A stretch of 64,000 nucleotides of DNA from an uncultured Clostridium sp. (GTDB lineage Bacteria > Bacillota > Clostridia > TANB77 > CAG-508), in NCBI GenBank assembly GCA_946565805.1, contig CAMNWO010000012.1, positions 1-64,000 on the forward strand, given 5' to 3'. Position numbers and translations under genes: made by a program. This document shows, piece after piece, positions 9,289-18,318 of this stretch. Below the pieces are notes generated by a model. The model made no database searches and was not told the origin of the DNA. It was given only the letters and a program-made list of their open reading frames with translations. Numbering within the stretch: the stretch's first letter is position 1; every line of letters starts with the position of its first letter.

Positions 9289-10980
9289 TTACAAAGAACG
9301 CATAACATCCTTTATATTAATTTGTAAACTCTCTACTCCATTAAAACTATTAATCTCTAGCACACCAGCCACATCAATTTTATCTCCAATGCGATATTCT
9401 TCTGCTAAATGACCTAAATTAAATCCGATACTATTAATAATGGTGTTATTATCCTTTAATGTCAACTTCAAATGTTTTCCTTCTGACAAAGCACGAATCG
9501 AATCTATTTTCAAATTCTTGAAAGCAAATACTGGCATTCTATTTCCTTCTCCAAAAGGTTCTAATTGTTTTAAACTTTCTACCATATCTTTATTAATATC
9601 TCTTACATCAATTTTGCTATCAACTTGAATAACTGGTATGATTTCATCAATATGTGACTCTTTTGTAATTTTTTCAAATTGTTCTTGAAATTTCGCAAAA
9701 TTTTCTTTTCGTACGGTTATTCCTACTGCCATGCTATGTCCACCAAATTTTTCAATCGTGTCTATACATTGCATTAAAGCATCATGTAAATCAAATCCTG
9801 GAATACTTCTTCCCGAACCTTTTCCGATACCGTCTTCTTCAAAGCTTAACAATATACTTGGTTTAAAATACATTTCTGTAATTTTAGAAGATACAATTCC
9901 AATTACACCATGATGCCAATTTTCTCCTCCCACTATGATGGCATTATGGTCTTCTAAATGTTCTTCTTGTATTTGTTTCACTGCATTTTCAAAAATACTT
10001 TTTTCCGTTTCTTGTCTAATGCGGTTGTGTTCATTTAACTTTTGGGTTAGCTCAGCCGCTTGATTGTAATTTTTACATAACAATAGTTCTAGAGCTTCTT
10101 CTGCTTTTCCCATCCTACCACATGCATTAATTCTAGGTGCTATCCCAAAAGAAATACTATTAGAGTCTATTTTACTATAGCCAGATGACTGGATAATGGA
10201 ACGTAAACCAATATTTTTAGTCTGACGAATTAACATTAATCCTAGTTTTGCAATCACTCTATTTTCATTTACTAATGGTACAATGTCTGATATGGTTCCT
10301 ACACAAACAATATCTAAGTATTTTAAATATTCTTCTTCTTTTAAATTTAATTTCATTCCAATGGCTTGAATTAATTTAAAAACAACACCAACTCCTGCTA
10401 ATTCTCGAAAAGGATACTGGCTGTCTTTTCTTTTGTTGTCAATAACTGCTAAGGCATGTGGTAATTCGTTTCCTGGTTCATGATGGTCTGTTATAATTGT
10501 CTCAATTCCTAATGAATTGGCATAGGCAATTTCATCGATTGCTGATATTCCACAATCAACCGTTATCATCAATTGGCATCCATTATTTACAATTTTCCCA
10601 ATTGCCTCTTTGTTTAATCCATAACCTTCTTCTAATCGATTTGGTATATAACTTTCTACTAATAATCCTCTATCTTGTAAAAAGCTTTTTAATACGGTTA
10701 TACTGGTTATTCCATCTACATCATAATCCCCATAAATAGTAACTTTTTCTTGTTTTTCAATTGCTTGGATAATCCTTTGAACTGCTTTTTCCATATCTGT
10801 GATTAGAAATGGATCATGAAAGTCATTTCTAGTTGGTTCTAAGAATAATCTTATGTCTTCTTTTTCGGTTATGTTTCTGTTGACTAATATGGTTGCTAAT
10901 AATTTATTTACTTGGTATTTTTCTTGTATTTTTTTGATTTTATCTTCATTTGTTTCATATATTTGCCACTTTTTATTCAT
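9289..10980 (-). CDS. recJ: Single-stranded-DNA-specific exonuclease RecJ
   Basis: YGDYDVDGITS, DHHEPG, GRMGKAEEALELL, GKGSGRSIPGFDL. Confidence 0.95.
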   Translation of the reverse strand: MNKKWQIYETNEDKIKKIQEKYQVNKLLATILVNRNITEKEDIRLFLEPTRNDFHDPFLITDMEKAVQRIIQAIEKQEKVTIYGDYDVDGITSITVLKSFLQDRGLLVESYIPNRLEEGYGLNKEAIGKIVNNGCQLMITVDCGISAIDEIAYANSLGIETIITDHHEPGNELPHALAVIDNKRKDSQYPFRELAGVGVVFKLIQAIGMKLNLKEEEYLKYLDIVCVGTISDIVPLVNENRVIAKLGLMLIRQTKNIGLRSIIQSSGYSKIDSNSISFGIAPRINACGRMGKAEEALELLLCKNYNQAAELTQKLNEHNRIRQETEKSIFENAVKQIQEEHLEDHNAIIVGGENWHHGVIGIVSSKITEMYFKPSILLSFEEDGIGKGSGRSIPGFDLHDALMQCIDTIEKFGGHSMAVGITVRKENFAKFQEQFEKITKESHIDEIIPVIQVDSKIDVRDINKDMVESLKQLEPFGEGNRMPVFAFKNLKIDSIRALSEGKHLKLTLKDNNTIINSIGFNLGHLAEEYRIGDKIDVAGVLEINSFNGVESLQINIKDVMRSL

Positions 10981-11115
10981 TTTCCTCTCCTAATTTTTAG
11001 TTTTCCTATATTTTATACTATTTTGTTGTTTTTTGAAACCCTTTTGACGAAATTTAACGAAAAAATACACACTTTACCTTATTTTTGGTAAGTGTGTATT
11101 TGTTGGATAATCTAT

Positions 11116-11538
11116 TTAATACATTTTGTAAGTTCCATCTGCGTTTTTCTCTAATTTGACATTAGAATTTAGACATATTACAGGTCTTAACCCCAAAGGA
11201 TTTCTAATGTAGCTGGGTACAACATCTCCATTGTTTTTAACTGTTCCTATTGTTGTATTATCGTAGCCTATATTTGTAGAAAATGGTGATGCAATCCACA
11301 TTCCATCAGCCTTTTGAGTACTGCTTATTACATATAAACTATCATTTTTATTCAACATTCCTGTGCTACCATTTTCCCATGTACCCCCTCCATTTTTGCT
11401 CACGGTGTATCCTAGTTTACTAGTCGCATTCGTTGAATAATCTACTTTGTATTTCTGGCTATAGGGCTTCATCAACATTTCTATGGTCGACCCACCAATT
11501 GCATAGTCAGCACCGTCTCCTGCGAATCCATGCCACAA
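11116..11538 (-). pseudogene. C-terminal fragment of a pilin-like/cell-surface protein
   Basis: Ends NPLGLRPVICLNSNVKLE, resembling C-terminus of the intact 36975-38474 protein (GAAFRPILYLN); N-terminal pilin part missing. Confidence 0.5.
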
Positions 11539-11629
11539 CGAAGTATCTAATAAAGTGGATACATTTCTTGTATCTTTTTCTTATATAATTTATTTATATA
11601 ACTTTAATTAAGAAAGGAATTACTAAACT

Positions 11630-11905
11630 ATGTATCAAAGTAGCAATTATAATGGTAGACTAAATGTTTCAAGCAATAAAATAAAAGAACTAAGAATGAA
11701 GAATCACTTGTCTTTATCTGGTCTTTCTACTAAATTAGCTCTTATGGGAATTGATATTTCAAAGCCTTCTCTTCACAAATTAGAAACTGGCCAAAGAGTT
11801 TTAAAAGATTATGAATTATATGGTTTATCTCACATTTTTAAAGTTTCTATCGAAGAATTATTAGATGATTTTATTACTGAATTAAAAAATGATGATGTTG
11901 TTTAA
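11630..11905 (+). CDS. XRE-family HTH regulator
   Basis: KIKELRMKNHLSLSGLSTKLALMGIDISKPSLHKLETGQR. Confidence 0.8.
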   Translation: MYQSSNYNGRLNVSSNKIKELRMKNHLSLSGLSTKLALMGIDISKPSLHKLETGQRVLKDYELYGLSHIFKVSIEELLDDFITELKNDDVV

Positions 11906-12085
11906 AATTTAAAATCAAACTATTTTATTTGTTATTTTTATCCCCTCTATTTTACTTCTATTTAAATAAAACCTTCCAAGTTGTATTTTTAACAAATTCA
12001 AAAACTTTGTCAAATTCACTTGAATTTCTTTATTTTTTAGTATAAGATAGTTAAGAAATAATGAGAGTATACATAGGAGGAAAAA

Positions 12086-12913
12086 ATGCCAAGAAAAACA
12101 AAAGAACAAAAAGAACTAGAAAATGAAAACAAAATAGAAAAAAAAGCTATCACCAAGAAAACTTCAAGTGCTAAAAAAACTACCACATCAGCAAAAAAAA
12201 CATCTACTACTAAGAAAAAAGCCCCTGCTAAAACAACTAAAAAAGAGACCACGAAAAAATCTACTGCTAAAAAAGGAACTGCTAGAAAATCTAGCACCCC
12301 AAAAAAGACTAGAAAAAAAGTAGAAATTGTAGAATATTATGACTTACCCTATCGTTATAACCAAACAGTTGTAAAAGTTTTAGCACAAACTCCTACTAAT
12401 TTATTTATTTATTGGGATATTTCAGATAAAGATAGAAAAAACTTTGAAAAACAGTATGGAGATAATTTCTTTGAAACAACCAAGCCTATCCTAATAGTGC
12501 ATAACGATACATTAGGTTATCACTTTGAAGTTGAAATTAATGATTTTGCTAACAGTTGGTATTTACATGTGGTTGATAGTAAATGTGATTATCGAATTGA
12601 ACTTGGCAGACGTCCTATTATAAAAACAGAAAAATTAAATACAGACTACATATATGTTACCAGTTCCAATGAAATTGAAGCACCAAATGATAGAATTTTA
12701 TTGGATAAAAATCAAAAAATGGTTTATTTTAAAAATGTAAAAACAGGTAATCTAACTGAAAAAACAGTTTCCTCTATTTCATTTATTCGAAACATGGGTA
12801 AAGTATATAATATTTATGATCTGTATAAAGCAATGTATCAAGATGAAAACATAGAAGATATCTTTGATTTATCTAATCCATCTTCTGGTAACCCATCTTC
12901 AGGAAAATTTTAA
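12086..12913 (+). CDS. DUF4912 protein with Lys/Ala/Thr-rich N-terminal tail
   Basis: Low-complexity KKTSSAKKTTTSAKK... tail then YRYNQTVVKVLAQTPTNLFIYWDISD. Confidence 0.75.
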   Translation: MPRKTKEQKELENENKIEKKAITKKTSSAKKTTTSAKKTSTTKKKAPAKTTKKETTKKSTAKKGTARKSSTPKKTRKKVEIVEYYDLPYRYNQTVVKVLAQTPTNLFIYWDISDKDRKNFEKQYGDNFFETTKPILIVHNDTLGYHFEVEINDFANSWYLHVVDSKCDYRIELGRRPIIKTEKLNTDYIYVTSSNEIEAPNDRILLDKNQKMVYFKNVKTGNLTEKTVSSISFIRNMGKVYNIYDLYKAMYQDENIEDIFDLSNPSSGNPSSGKF

Positions 12914-13011
12914 TTACAAGGCGATTATTCTTATCAAAATTGAAATAAATTTTAAAGTGGGCTGATAGCTACCTTTTCAGCTCACATTTTTATTAACAAA
13001 GGAGAATTAAA

Positions 13012-14598
13012 ATGCAAGAAAAAAAAGGATATGTAAGTTTTGTACTTCATGCCCACCTTCCCTTTATCCATCATCCAGAAAGCGATGATTATTTAGAAGA
13101 GTCTTGGCTATATGAAGCAATTTCAGAAACCTATATTCCACTATTAACCAATTTTCAAAAATTAGTAGATGAAGGCGTCAACTTTAGAGTGACAATGTCA
13201 ATGACCCCTCCTCTGCTTTCTATGTTAGATAATAAATTATTACAAAGAAAATATATTAAATATTTAAAACAACTAATTGAATTATCCAAAAAAGAAGTCA
13301 AAAGAACAGCTGGTGATGAAAGATTAAATAAGCTTTCTCATTATTACTTAGAAAGATATTCCAATGATTTACATCTATTTAAAGAAGTTTATCAATGCAA
13401 TTTAATTGAAGCTTTTAAGCACTTTCAAGATATTGGTGTATTAGAAATTATTACCTGTGGAGCTACTCATGGTTACTTTCCTATTTTATATGTAAATGAA
13501 AAAACTGTAAAAGCTCAAATTGCAGTTGGTGTTCAAACTTACGAAAGATACTTTGGAAGAAAACCTCGTGGTATCTGGCTTCCAGAATGTGGATATGTTC
13601 CTGAGGCTGATAAATATTTAAAAGAATTTGGCATTGACTATATCATTACTGAATCTCATGGAATTTTATATGCTAATCCAACTCCTATCTATGGTACATT
13701 CGCTCCTATCGTTTCTCCTGAAGGTGTTATTGCCTTTGGACGTGATATAGAATCTTCCAGACAAGTATGGAGCTCTATTAATGGTTATCCTGGAGACTAT
13801 AATTATAGAGAATTTTATCGTGATATTGGTTATGAAGCTGATTATGATTATATTAAGCCTTATATTGCTCATAATGGTGTACGTGTTCACACAGGAATTA
13901 AATATTATCGAATTACTGGTGATACTGATTTTAAAGATTACTATAACCCACAATGGGCTATGGACTCTGCCGAAAAACAAGCAGGTCATTTTTTAGACAG
14001 TAGAACTTCACAAATTGCTAATCTTTCTCAGTACATGGAAACACCGCCTATCATTTTATGCCCTTATGACGCTGAACTTTATGGACATTGGTGGTATGAA
14101 GGACCATATTGGCTTTATATTTTATTTAAAAAGATTTACTATGATGATTGTAACTTTGAACTAATTACACCATCAGAATATATTGATAAATATCCCAACA
14201 TTCAAGTTTCTTCTCCTTGTCGTTCTAGTTGGGGAGCTAATGGCTATAGTGAAGTATGGCTAAATCCAACCAATGACTATGCTCATAGACATCTACATGT
14301 TGCAGGAGATAGAATGTGTGAACTAGCATGGACTTATCCAAATGCAAAAGGATTAAAGAAAAAAGCTTTAAACCAATGTGCTAGAGAATTGTTATTAGCA
14401 CAAAGTAGTGACTGGCTATTCATTATTACAAATGGTACTATGGTGGACTATGCTAAGAAAAGAATTAAAGACCATATTGGTCGTTTTACCAAGTTATATT
14501 ATCAAATAAAAGAAGACAATATCGATGAAGACTTCTTAAAGGCTATTGCTAAAAAAGATTGTGTTTTTCCAGATATTGATTACATGATTTATCACTAG
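13012..14598 (+). CDS. GH57/DUF1957-family glycoside hydrolase (1,4-alpha-glucan branching-like)
   Basis: FVLHAHLPFIHHPE, RGIWLPECGY, PYDAELYGHWWYEGP. Confidence 0.92.
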   Translation: MQEKKGYVSFVLHAHLPFIHHPESDDYLEESWLYEAISETYIPLLTNFQKLVDEGVNFRVTMSMTPPLLSMLDNKLLQRKYIKYLKQLIELSKKEVKRTAGDERLNKLSHYYLERYSNDLHLFKEVYQCNLIEAFKHFQDIGVLEIITCGATHGYFPILYVNEKTVKAQIAVGVQTYERYFGRKPRGIWLPECGYVPEADKYLKEFGIDYIITESHGILYANPTPIYGTFAPIVSPEGVIAFGRDIESSRQVWSSINGYPGDYNYREFYRDIGYEADYDYIKPYIAHNGVRVHTGIKYYRITGDTDFKDYYNPQWAMDSAEKQAGHFLDSRTSQIANLSQYMETPPIILCPYDAELYGHWWYEGPYWLYILFKKIYYDDCNFELITPSEYIDKYPNIQVSSPCRSSWGANGYSEVWLNPTNDYAHRHLHVAGDRMCELAWTYPNAKGLKKKALNQCARELLLAQSSDWLFIITNGTMVDYAKKRIKDHIGRFTKLYYQIKEDNIDEDFLKAIAKKDCVFPDIDYMIYH

Positions 14599-14601
14599 AA
14601 A

Positions 14602-14764
14602 ATGAGACAGTAGGGGACACCTCTTTTTTTGAGACAGGGGGGGACAGGTCTTTTCTGTCTCATTTGATTTTTCATAACTAATATTTTATTAATTTAAAAT
14701 GAGACAGAAAAGACCTGTCCCCCCCTGTCTCAAAAAAAGAGGTGTCCCCAACTGTCTCATTTTC
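14602..14764. repeat. Long inverted-repeat element (family C copy 1)
   Basis: aatgagacagtaggggacacctc...gagacaggggggacaggtcttttctgtctcattt [AT-rich centre] aaatgagacagaaaagacctgtccccccctgtctc...gaggtgtccccaactgtctcatt. Confidence 0.9.
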
Positions 14765-14849
14765 ACCAAATTTTCCAATCCGCATACTATAATGTATAAG
14801 TTTTTGAAATTTAGTAGATACTAGTTTTGTTGGAAAGGGGAATTTTTTT

Positions 14850-15713
14850 ATGAAGTCGCTATGTATTAAGACTAATAACGCTGATTTAATTAATTATCTA
14901 CTAAACGAGTTAAAAGATATCGATTTAAAAAATATGTGTTTTTCAGAAAATGAATTTAAAATTTACAAAAACGTTATCATTCATTATTTTGGTAATGATG
15001 AACCTCTTTTTTTGTCTAAAATCGCTTCTATCTTATCCTTTTTAGTAATAGATGAATTAGAAGAAAATTTATTAAAACGATTGATTTTACAAAATTATTT
15101 TTACTTTGAAGCTGTTGAAAGAAATAAAATCCTAGCTACTTGTTTTGATATTATGGCTGATGATTTCTTCACCCTTTTTGATAAAAAATTTAAATTAATT
15201 TATCAAATTTTCTATGAATATTTAGCCTCTCATAAATCAATTGTGTTAAACGGATTTATTAACTTTCGTCTAAAAAGTTACGTATCTTTTTTAGATGATA
15301 TTCTAAATGAAGCAGTTAACCATTTTGTAATAGAAAAAGAATATTTAGAGTTTGTCTCTCTGCTAAAACTATATATTAATTCTCAAAATTATGGCTGTGA
15401 AATGGTTCATCTTGTCTTTTCCTCTTCCGAATCTATCTTACTAGATGAGAATAAAAATCCAATTGAAGTAGATGATGATATTTTCAAAGCAAAGTATTTA
15501 AGTGATATTACTTTTTCTGCTAATGATTATATTTTAAATTCATTACTTACTCTTCTTCCTAGAAAAATTTATCTTCATTTGGTAGACTCTTACATGGACG
15601 AATTTATTCATACATTACAATTAGTATTTGAAAATAGAGTTCATTTATGCACAGATTGCAATATTTGTCAGTTATATAAAAAAACGAAAATTCCACATTC
15701 AGAACCTTCTTAA
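14850..15713 (+). CDS. Putative sporulation protein (YtxC-like)
   Basis: Overall pattern and C-terminal PRKIYLHL...HLCTDCNICQL; moderate recognition. Confidence 0.55.
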   Translation: MKSLCIKTNNADLINYLLNELKDIDLKNMCFSENEFKIYKNVIIHYFGNDEPLFLSKIASILSFLVIDELEENLLKRLILQNYFYFEAVERNKILATCFDIMADDFFTLFDKKFKLIYQIFYEYLASHKSIVLNGFINFRLKSYVSFLDDILNEAVNHFVIEKEYLEFVSLLKLYINSQNYGCEMVHLVFSSSESILLDENKNPIEVDDDIFKAKYLSDITFSANDYILNSLLTLLPRKIYLHLVDSYMDEFIHTLQLVFENRVHLCTDCNICQLYKKTKIPHSEPS

Positions 15714-15740
15714 AATTCTGATGTGGAATTTTTTATTATT

Positions 15741-16547
15741 CTATTGATTAAATGAATTAACTGCTTCATATAGTCCTGGTAAAACAGCATTTACAAAGTT
15801 GTCTTCTTCTACAATTTCCCATTTTCCATCCTTTTTCTCTAAAGAAATAGAATTTTTATTGGTTACAACTTGTACTTCTTCATTTTTTAATTCTTCCATT
15901 AAATAATTTGTCATTTGTTCTTCATTTATGTTTTGTCCACTAAATGCTGCCTTTAATGCTTTTTGCATATAATTTCCAATAATAGTCTTAAAGTCTTTGT
16001 TTGTAATTTCTACTTCTACTGTTGCTTTATCTGCTTCTTCTTTTTCCTCTAAGATTTTCCATTCTAGTTTTTCAAAAAGCAATTTTTGTGCTTCTGCATT
16101 AAAATTATCTTCTCCTTGTAACAATCCAGATAACATGTTTTGAGCATATGCTCCTGTTTTCAATTCGTTTAATGCATTTTCTACTACCTTTTTTGGCGTT
16201 TCTGGCATCAAGAACATTCCTGCTAATACTATTACTAACGCAATTACTACAATAATAGCTCCAATGATAGCTACTTTATTGTTTTTCTTTCCTTCTTTTT
16301 CTTGTTTTTTGGTTTTGTTTTCCTTTTTATCAGCTGGTTTTTTCTCTTCTTTTTTAGCTTCTGTTGCCTTTTTTTCAACTGGCTTTTTCTCTTCTTTTTT
16401 TACTTCTTTCACCTCTTTTTCAAGTGTTTTTTTGTCTTCTGTTTTGATTTCTTTTTTATTTTCTTCCATTTTTATTCCCCTTCCTTGATTGGCTTTTCTA
16501 TGGTGATTATATCTTAACAAAATATATTTTGCAACATTTTTAGACAA
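15741..16547 (-). CDS. Lys/Glu-rich membrane-anchored protein, DUF4878-like lipoprotein domain
   Basis: KEVKKEEKKPVEKK repeats, one TM helix, extracytoplasmic domain. Confidence 0.55.
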   Translation of the reverse strand: MSKNVAKYILLRYNHHRKANQGRGIKMEENKKEIKTEDKKTLEKEVKEVKKEEKKPVEKKATEAKKEEKKPADKKENKTKKQEKEGKKNNKVAIIGAIIVVIALVIVLAGMFLMPETPKKVVENALNELKTGAYAQNMLSGLLQGEDNFNAEAQKLLFEKLEWKILEEKEEADKATVEVEITNKDFKTIIGNYMQKALKAAFSGQNINEEQMTNYLMEELKNEEVQVVTNKNSISLEKKDGKWEIVEEDNFVNAVLPGLYEAVNSFNQ

Positions 16548-16553
16548 ATTTAT

Positions 16554-16994
16554 CTAAATTCCATCTTTTCCTACTTCTAGCACATTATTACAACTTTCTA
16601 TAAAAAACATAAGGGCTCCAATTAGTGCTATTGTAATAAAAATGTAAAAACCTATATATCCTATTTTTAAAGAAAGTCCTGTGAAATAACAAACCCATTT
16701 TATTAGTGTAGCATGCACAGATGCCATTCCTTCTTGGTAACTGTTGGTTTTTGCCATAACAAAATTATCACTTGGTACAAAATATAATTCTGATAATTTA
16801 TATATTTCATTTATTTCTGGATATTCTAAACCAATTTCCCATTTCTTTACCTTTTTTTCATCTACTGTCAATCCCAGCTTTTGCAACTCTTCTACAATAT
16901 GAATATAAGTCCAATTTTTTTCTTCTCTTAAGTCTTTTAGCAATTGTTCTAATGTTCTTTTTTCTACTTTCAATTCCTCTTTTGCATTTTTCAT
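16554..16994 (-). CDS. HTH-type regulator with C-terminal transmembrane helix
   Basis: LKDLREEKNWTYIHIVEELQKLGL...VKKWEIG then hydrophobic helix. Confidence 0.55.
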   Translation of the reverse strand: MKNAKEELKVEKRTLEQLLKDLREEKNWTYIHIVEELQKLGLTVDEKKVKKWEIGLEYPEINEIYKLSELYFVPSDNFVMAKTNSYQEGMASVHATLIKWVCYFTGLSLKIGYIGFYIFITIALIGALMFFIESCNNVLEVGKDGI

Positions 16995-17068
16995 TTTAAT
17001 TTTCTCCCTTTTTCTTTATTATAGCAATAGAAAAAAAGTATTGCAATATGCACAATACTTTTTCTCTA

Positions 17069-18001
17069 TCACATAGCCCCATTAATTCCACTAGCTACGA
17101 TGTCTTTCATATTCTCGATCAAATCATCAATCTCTTTGGGTGTTACAATTAAATTATAATCTTTTGGTATTAATGCCTCTCGAATTTCCTCATAATTATC
17201 TTCTTCTTTCATTTGATTTAGATAATCATTCGATTTTGCTTCATTTTGTAATTTCTCTATTAGTAAATCCAGGCAATCATTTACTAATACTGCCGTTTCT
17301 ACTACTGTTGGAATTCCAATTGCCACAACAGGAACACCTAACGTCTTTTCACTAATTTCACTCCTTGTATTTCCAACCCCTGCACCTGGTACAATTCCTG
17401 TGTCAGACAATTGAACAGTACTACTAATTCTTTCAATACTGCGAGATGCCAAGGCATCAATTACGATTACTAATTTTGGTTTTGTATTTTCTACAATTCC
17501 TTTTAAAATTTCGACAGTCTCAATTCCTGTTGTTCCTAAAACACCTGGAGATATCGCACTTACCATTCTGGTCCCTTCTTCTACATATTGTGGCAAATAA
17601 TTAATAATATGTCTAGTTACTTCAATTTCATTAATTACCTTTGGTCCCAAAGCATCTGGTGTAACATAGATATTTCCCAGTCCCACTACCAAAATCTCTC
17701 CTTGGCTATCAATATGACTTCCTATTACCGCTTTTAATTCTTTGCTTAATGTTTCTGCAGCTTTTTGAATCTCCTCATCTTGTGCAATTTTTAATTTTTT
17801 AATATCAATGGTGATATAATTTCCCATTGGCTTTCCTATGGCTTTTTCTCCATTTTCGTTGGTTATTTTTACTCTTTCCACTTTTATATTTTCGTCAATT
17901 TCTTCTTGATTGGTTTCGATTCCATCGATTTCTTCTAGTTTATTAGCTTTTTGATATAGCTCCCTTCTTTCAGATGCTAAGTCTGTTCTAAAGTTAAACA
18001 T
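17069..18001 (-). CDS. gpr: GPR endopeptidase (spore protease)
   Basis: FNFRTDLASERRELYQ, VVGLGNIYVTPDALGPKV, VVIDALASRS. Confidence 0.95.
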   Translation of the reverse strand: MFNFRTDLASERRELYQKANKLEEIDGIETNQEEIDENIKVERVKITNENGEKAIGKPMGNYITIDIKKLKIAQDEEIQKAAETLSKELKAVIGSHIDSQGEILVVGLGNIYVTPDALGPKVINEIEVTRHIINYLPQYVEEGTRMVSAISPGVLGTTGIETVEILKGIVENTKPKLVIVIDALASRSIERISSTVQLSDTGIVPGAGVGNTRSEISEKTLGVPVVAIGIPTVVETAVLVNDCLDLLIEKLQNEAKSNDYLNQMKEEDNYEEIREALIPKDYNLIVTPKEIDDLIENMKDIVASGINGAM

Positions 18002-18057
18002 GTTTTTCCTCCTCCTTGTTTTTCTTTAGTATAAACCATTTGGAGGATTTTTATTAC

Positions 18058-18310
18058 GATGTTTTTTGGGACGGGGTCAAAAAACATCGTTTTATCTTTT
18101 ATGGTATAATAAGAAAATTTACTTAAATTCAATTTTATTCCTCTTCAGAAATTGTATAACAAACTCTAAAGCAGAATAATTTAAATTAACTAAAAAGGAA
18201 TTGTTAATAACATTCGTATTAAAACAATTCCTTTTATATCATAGATTTATCTCTATTAAATATTTTTTATACTCACCCGATGTTTTTTAACCCCGTCCCA
18301 AAAAACACCG
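18058..18310. repeat. Inverted pair of GATGTTTTTTGGGACGGGGTC ends around about 200 bp (family B)
   Basis: gatgttttttgggacggggtcaaaaaacatcg and gatgttttttaaccccgtcccaaaaaacacc. Confidence 0.8.
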
Positions 18311-18318
18311 TCCTAAAA

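Noticed and set aside
13666-13989. Antisense ORF within the GH57 gene
   Set aside because: Fully inside a well-supported CDS with no independent evidence.
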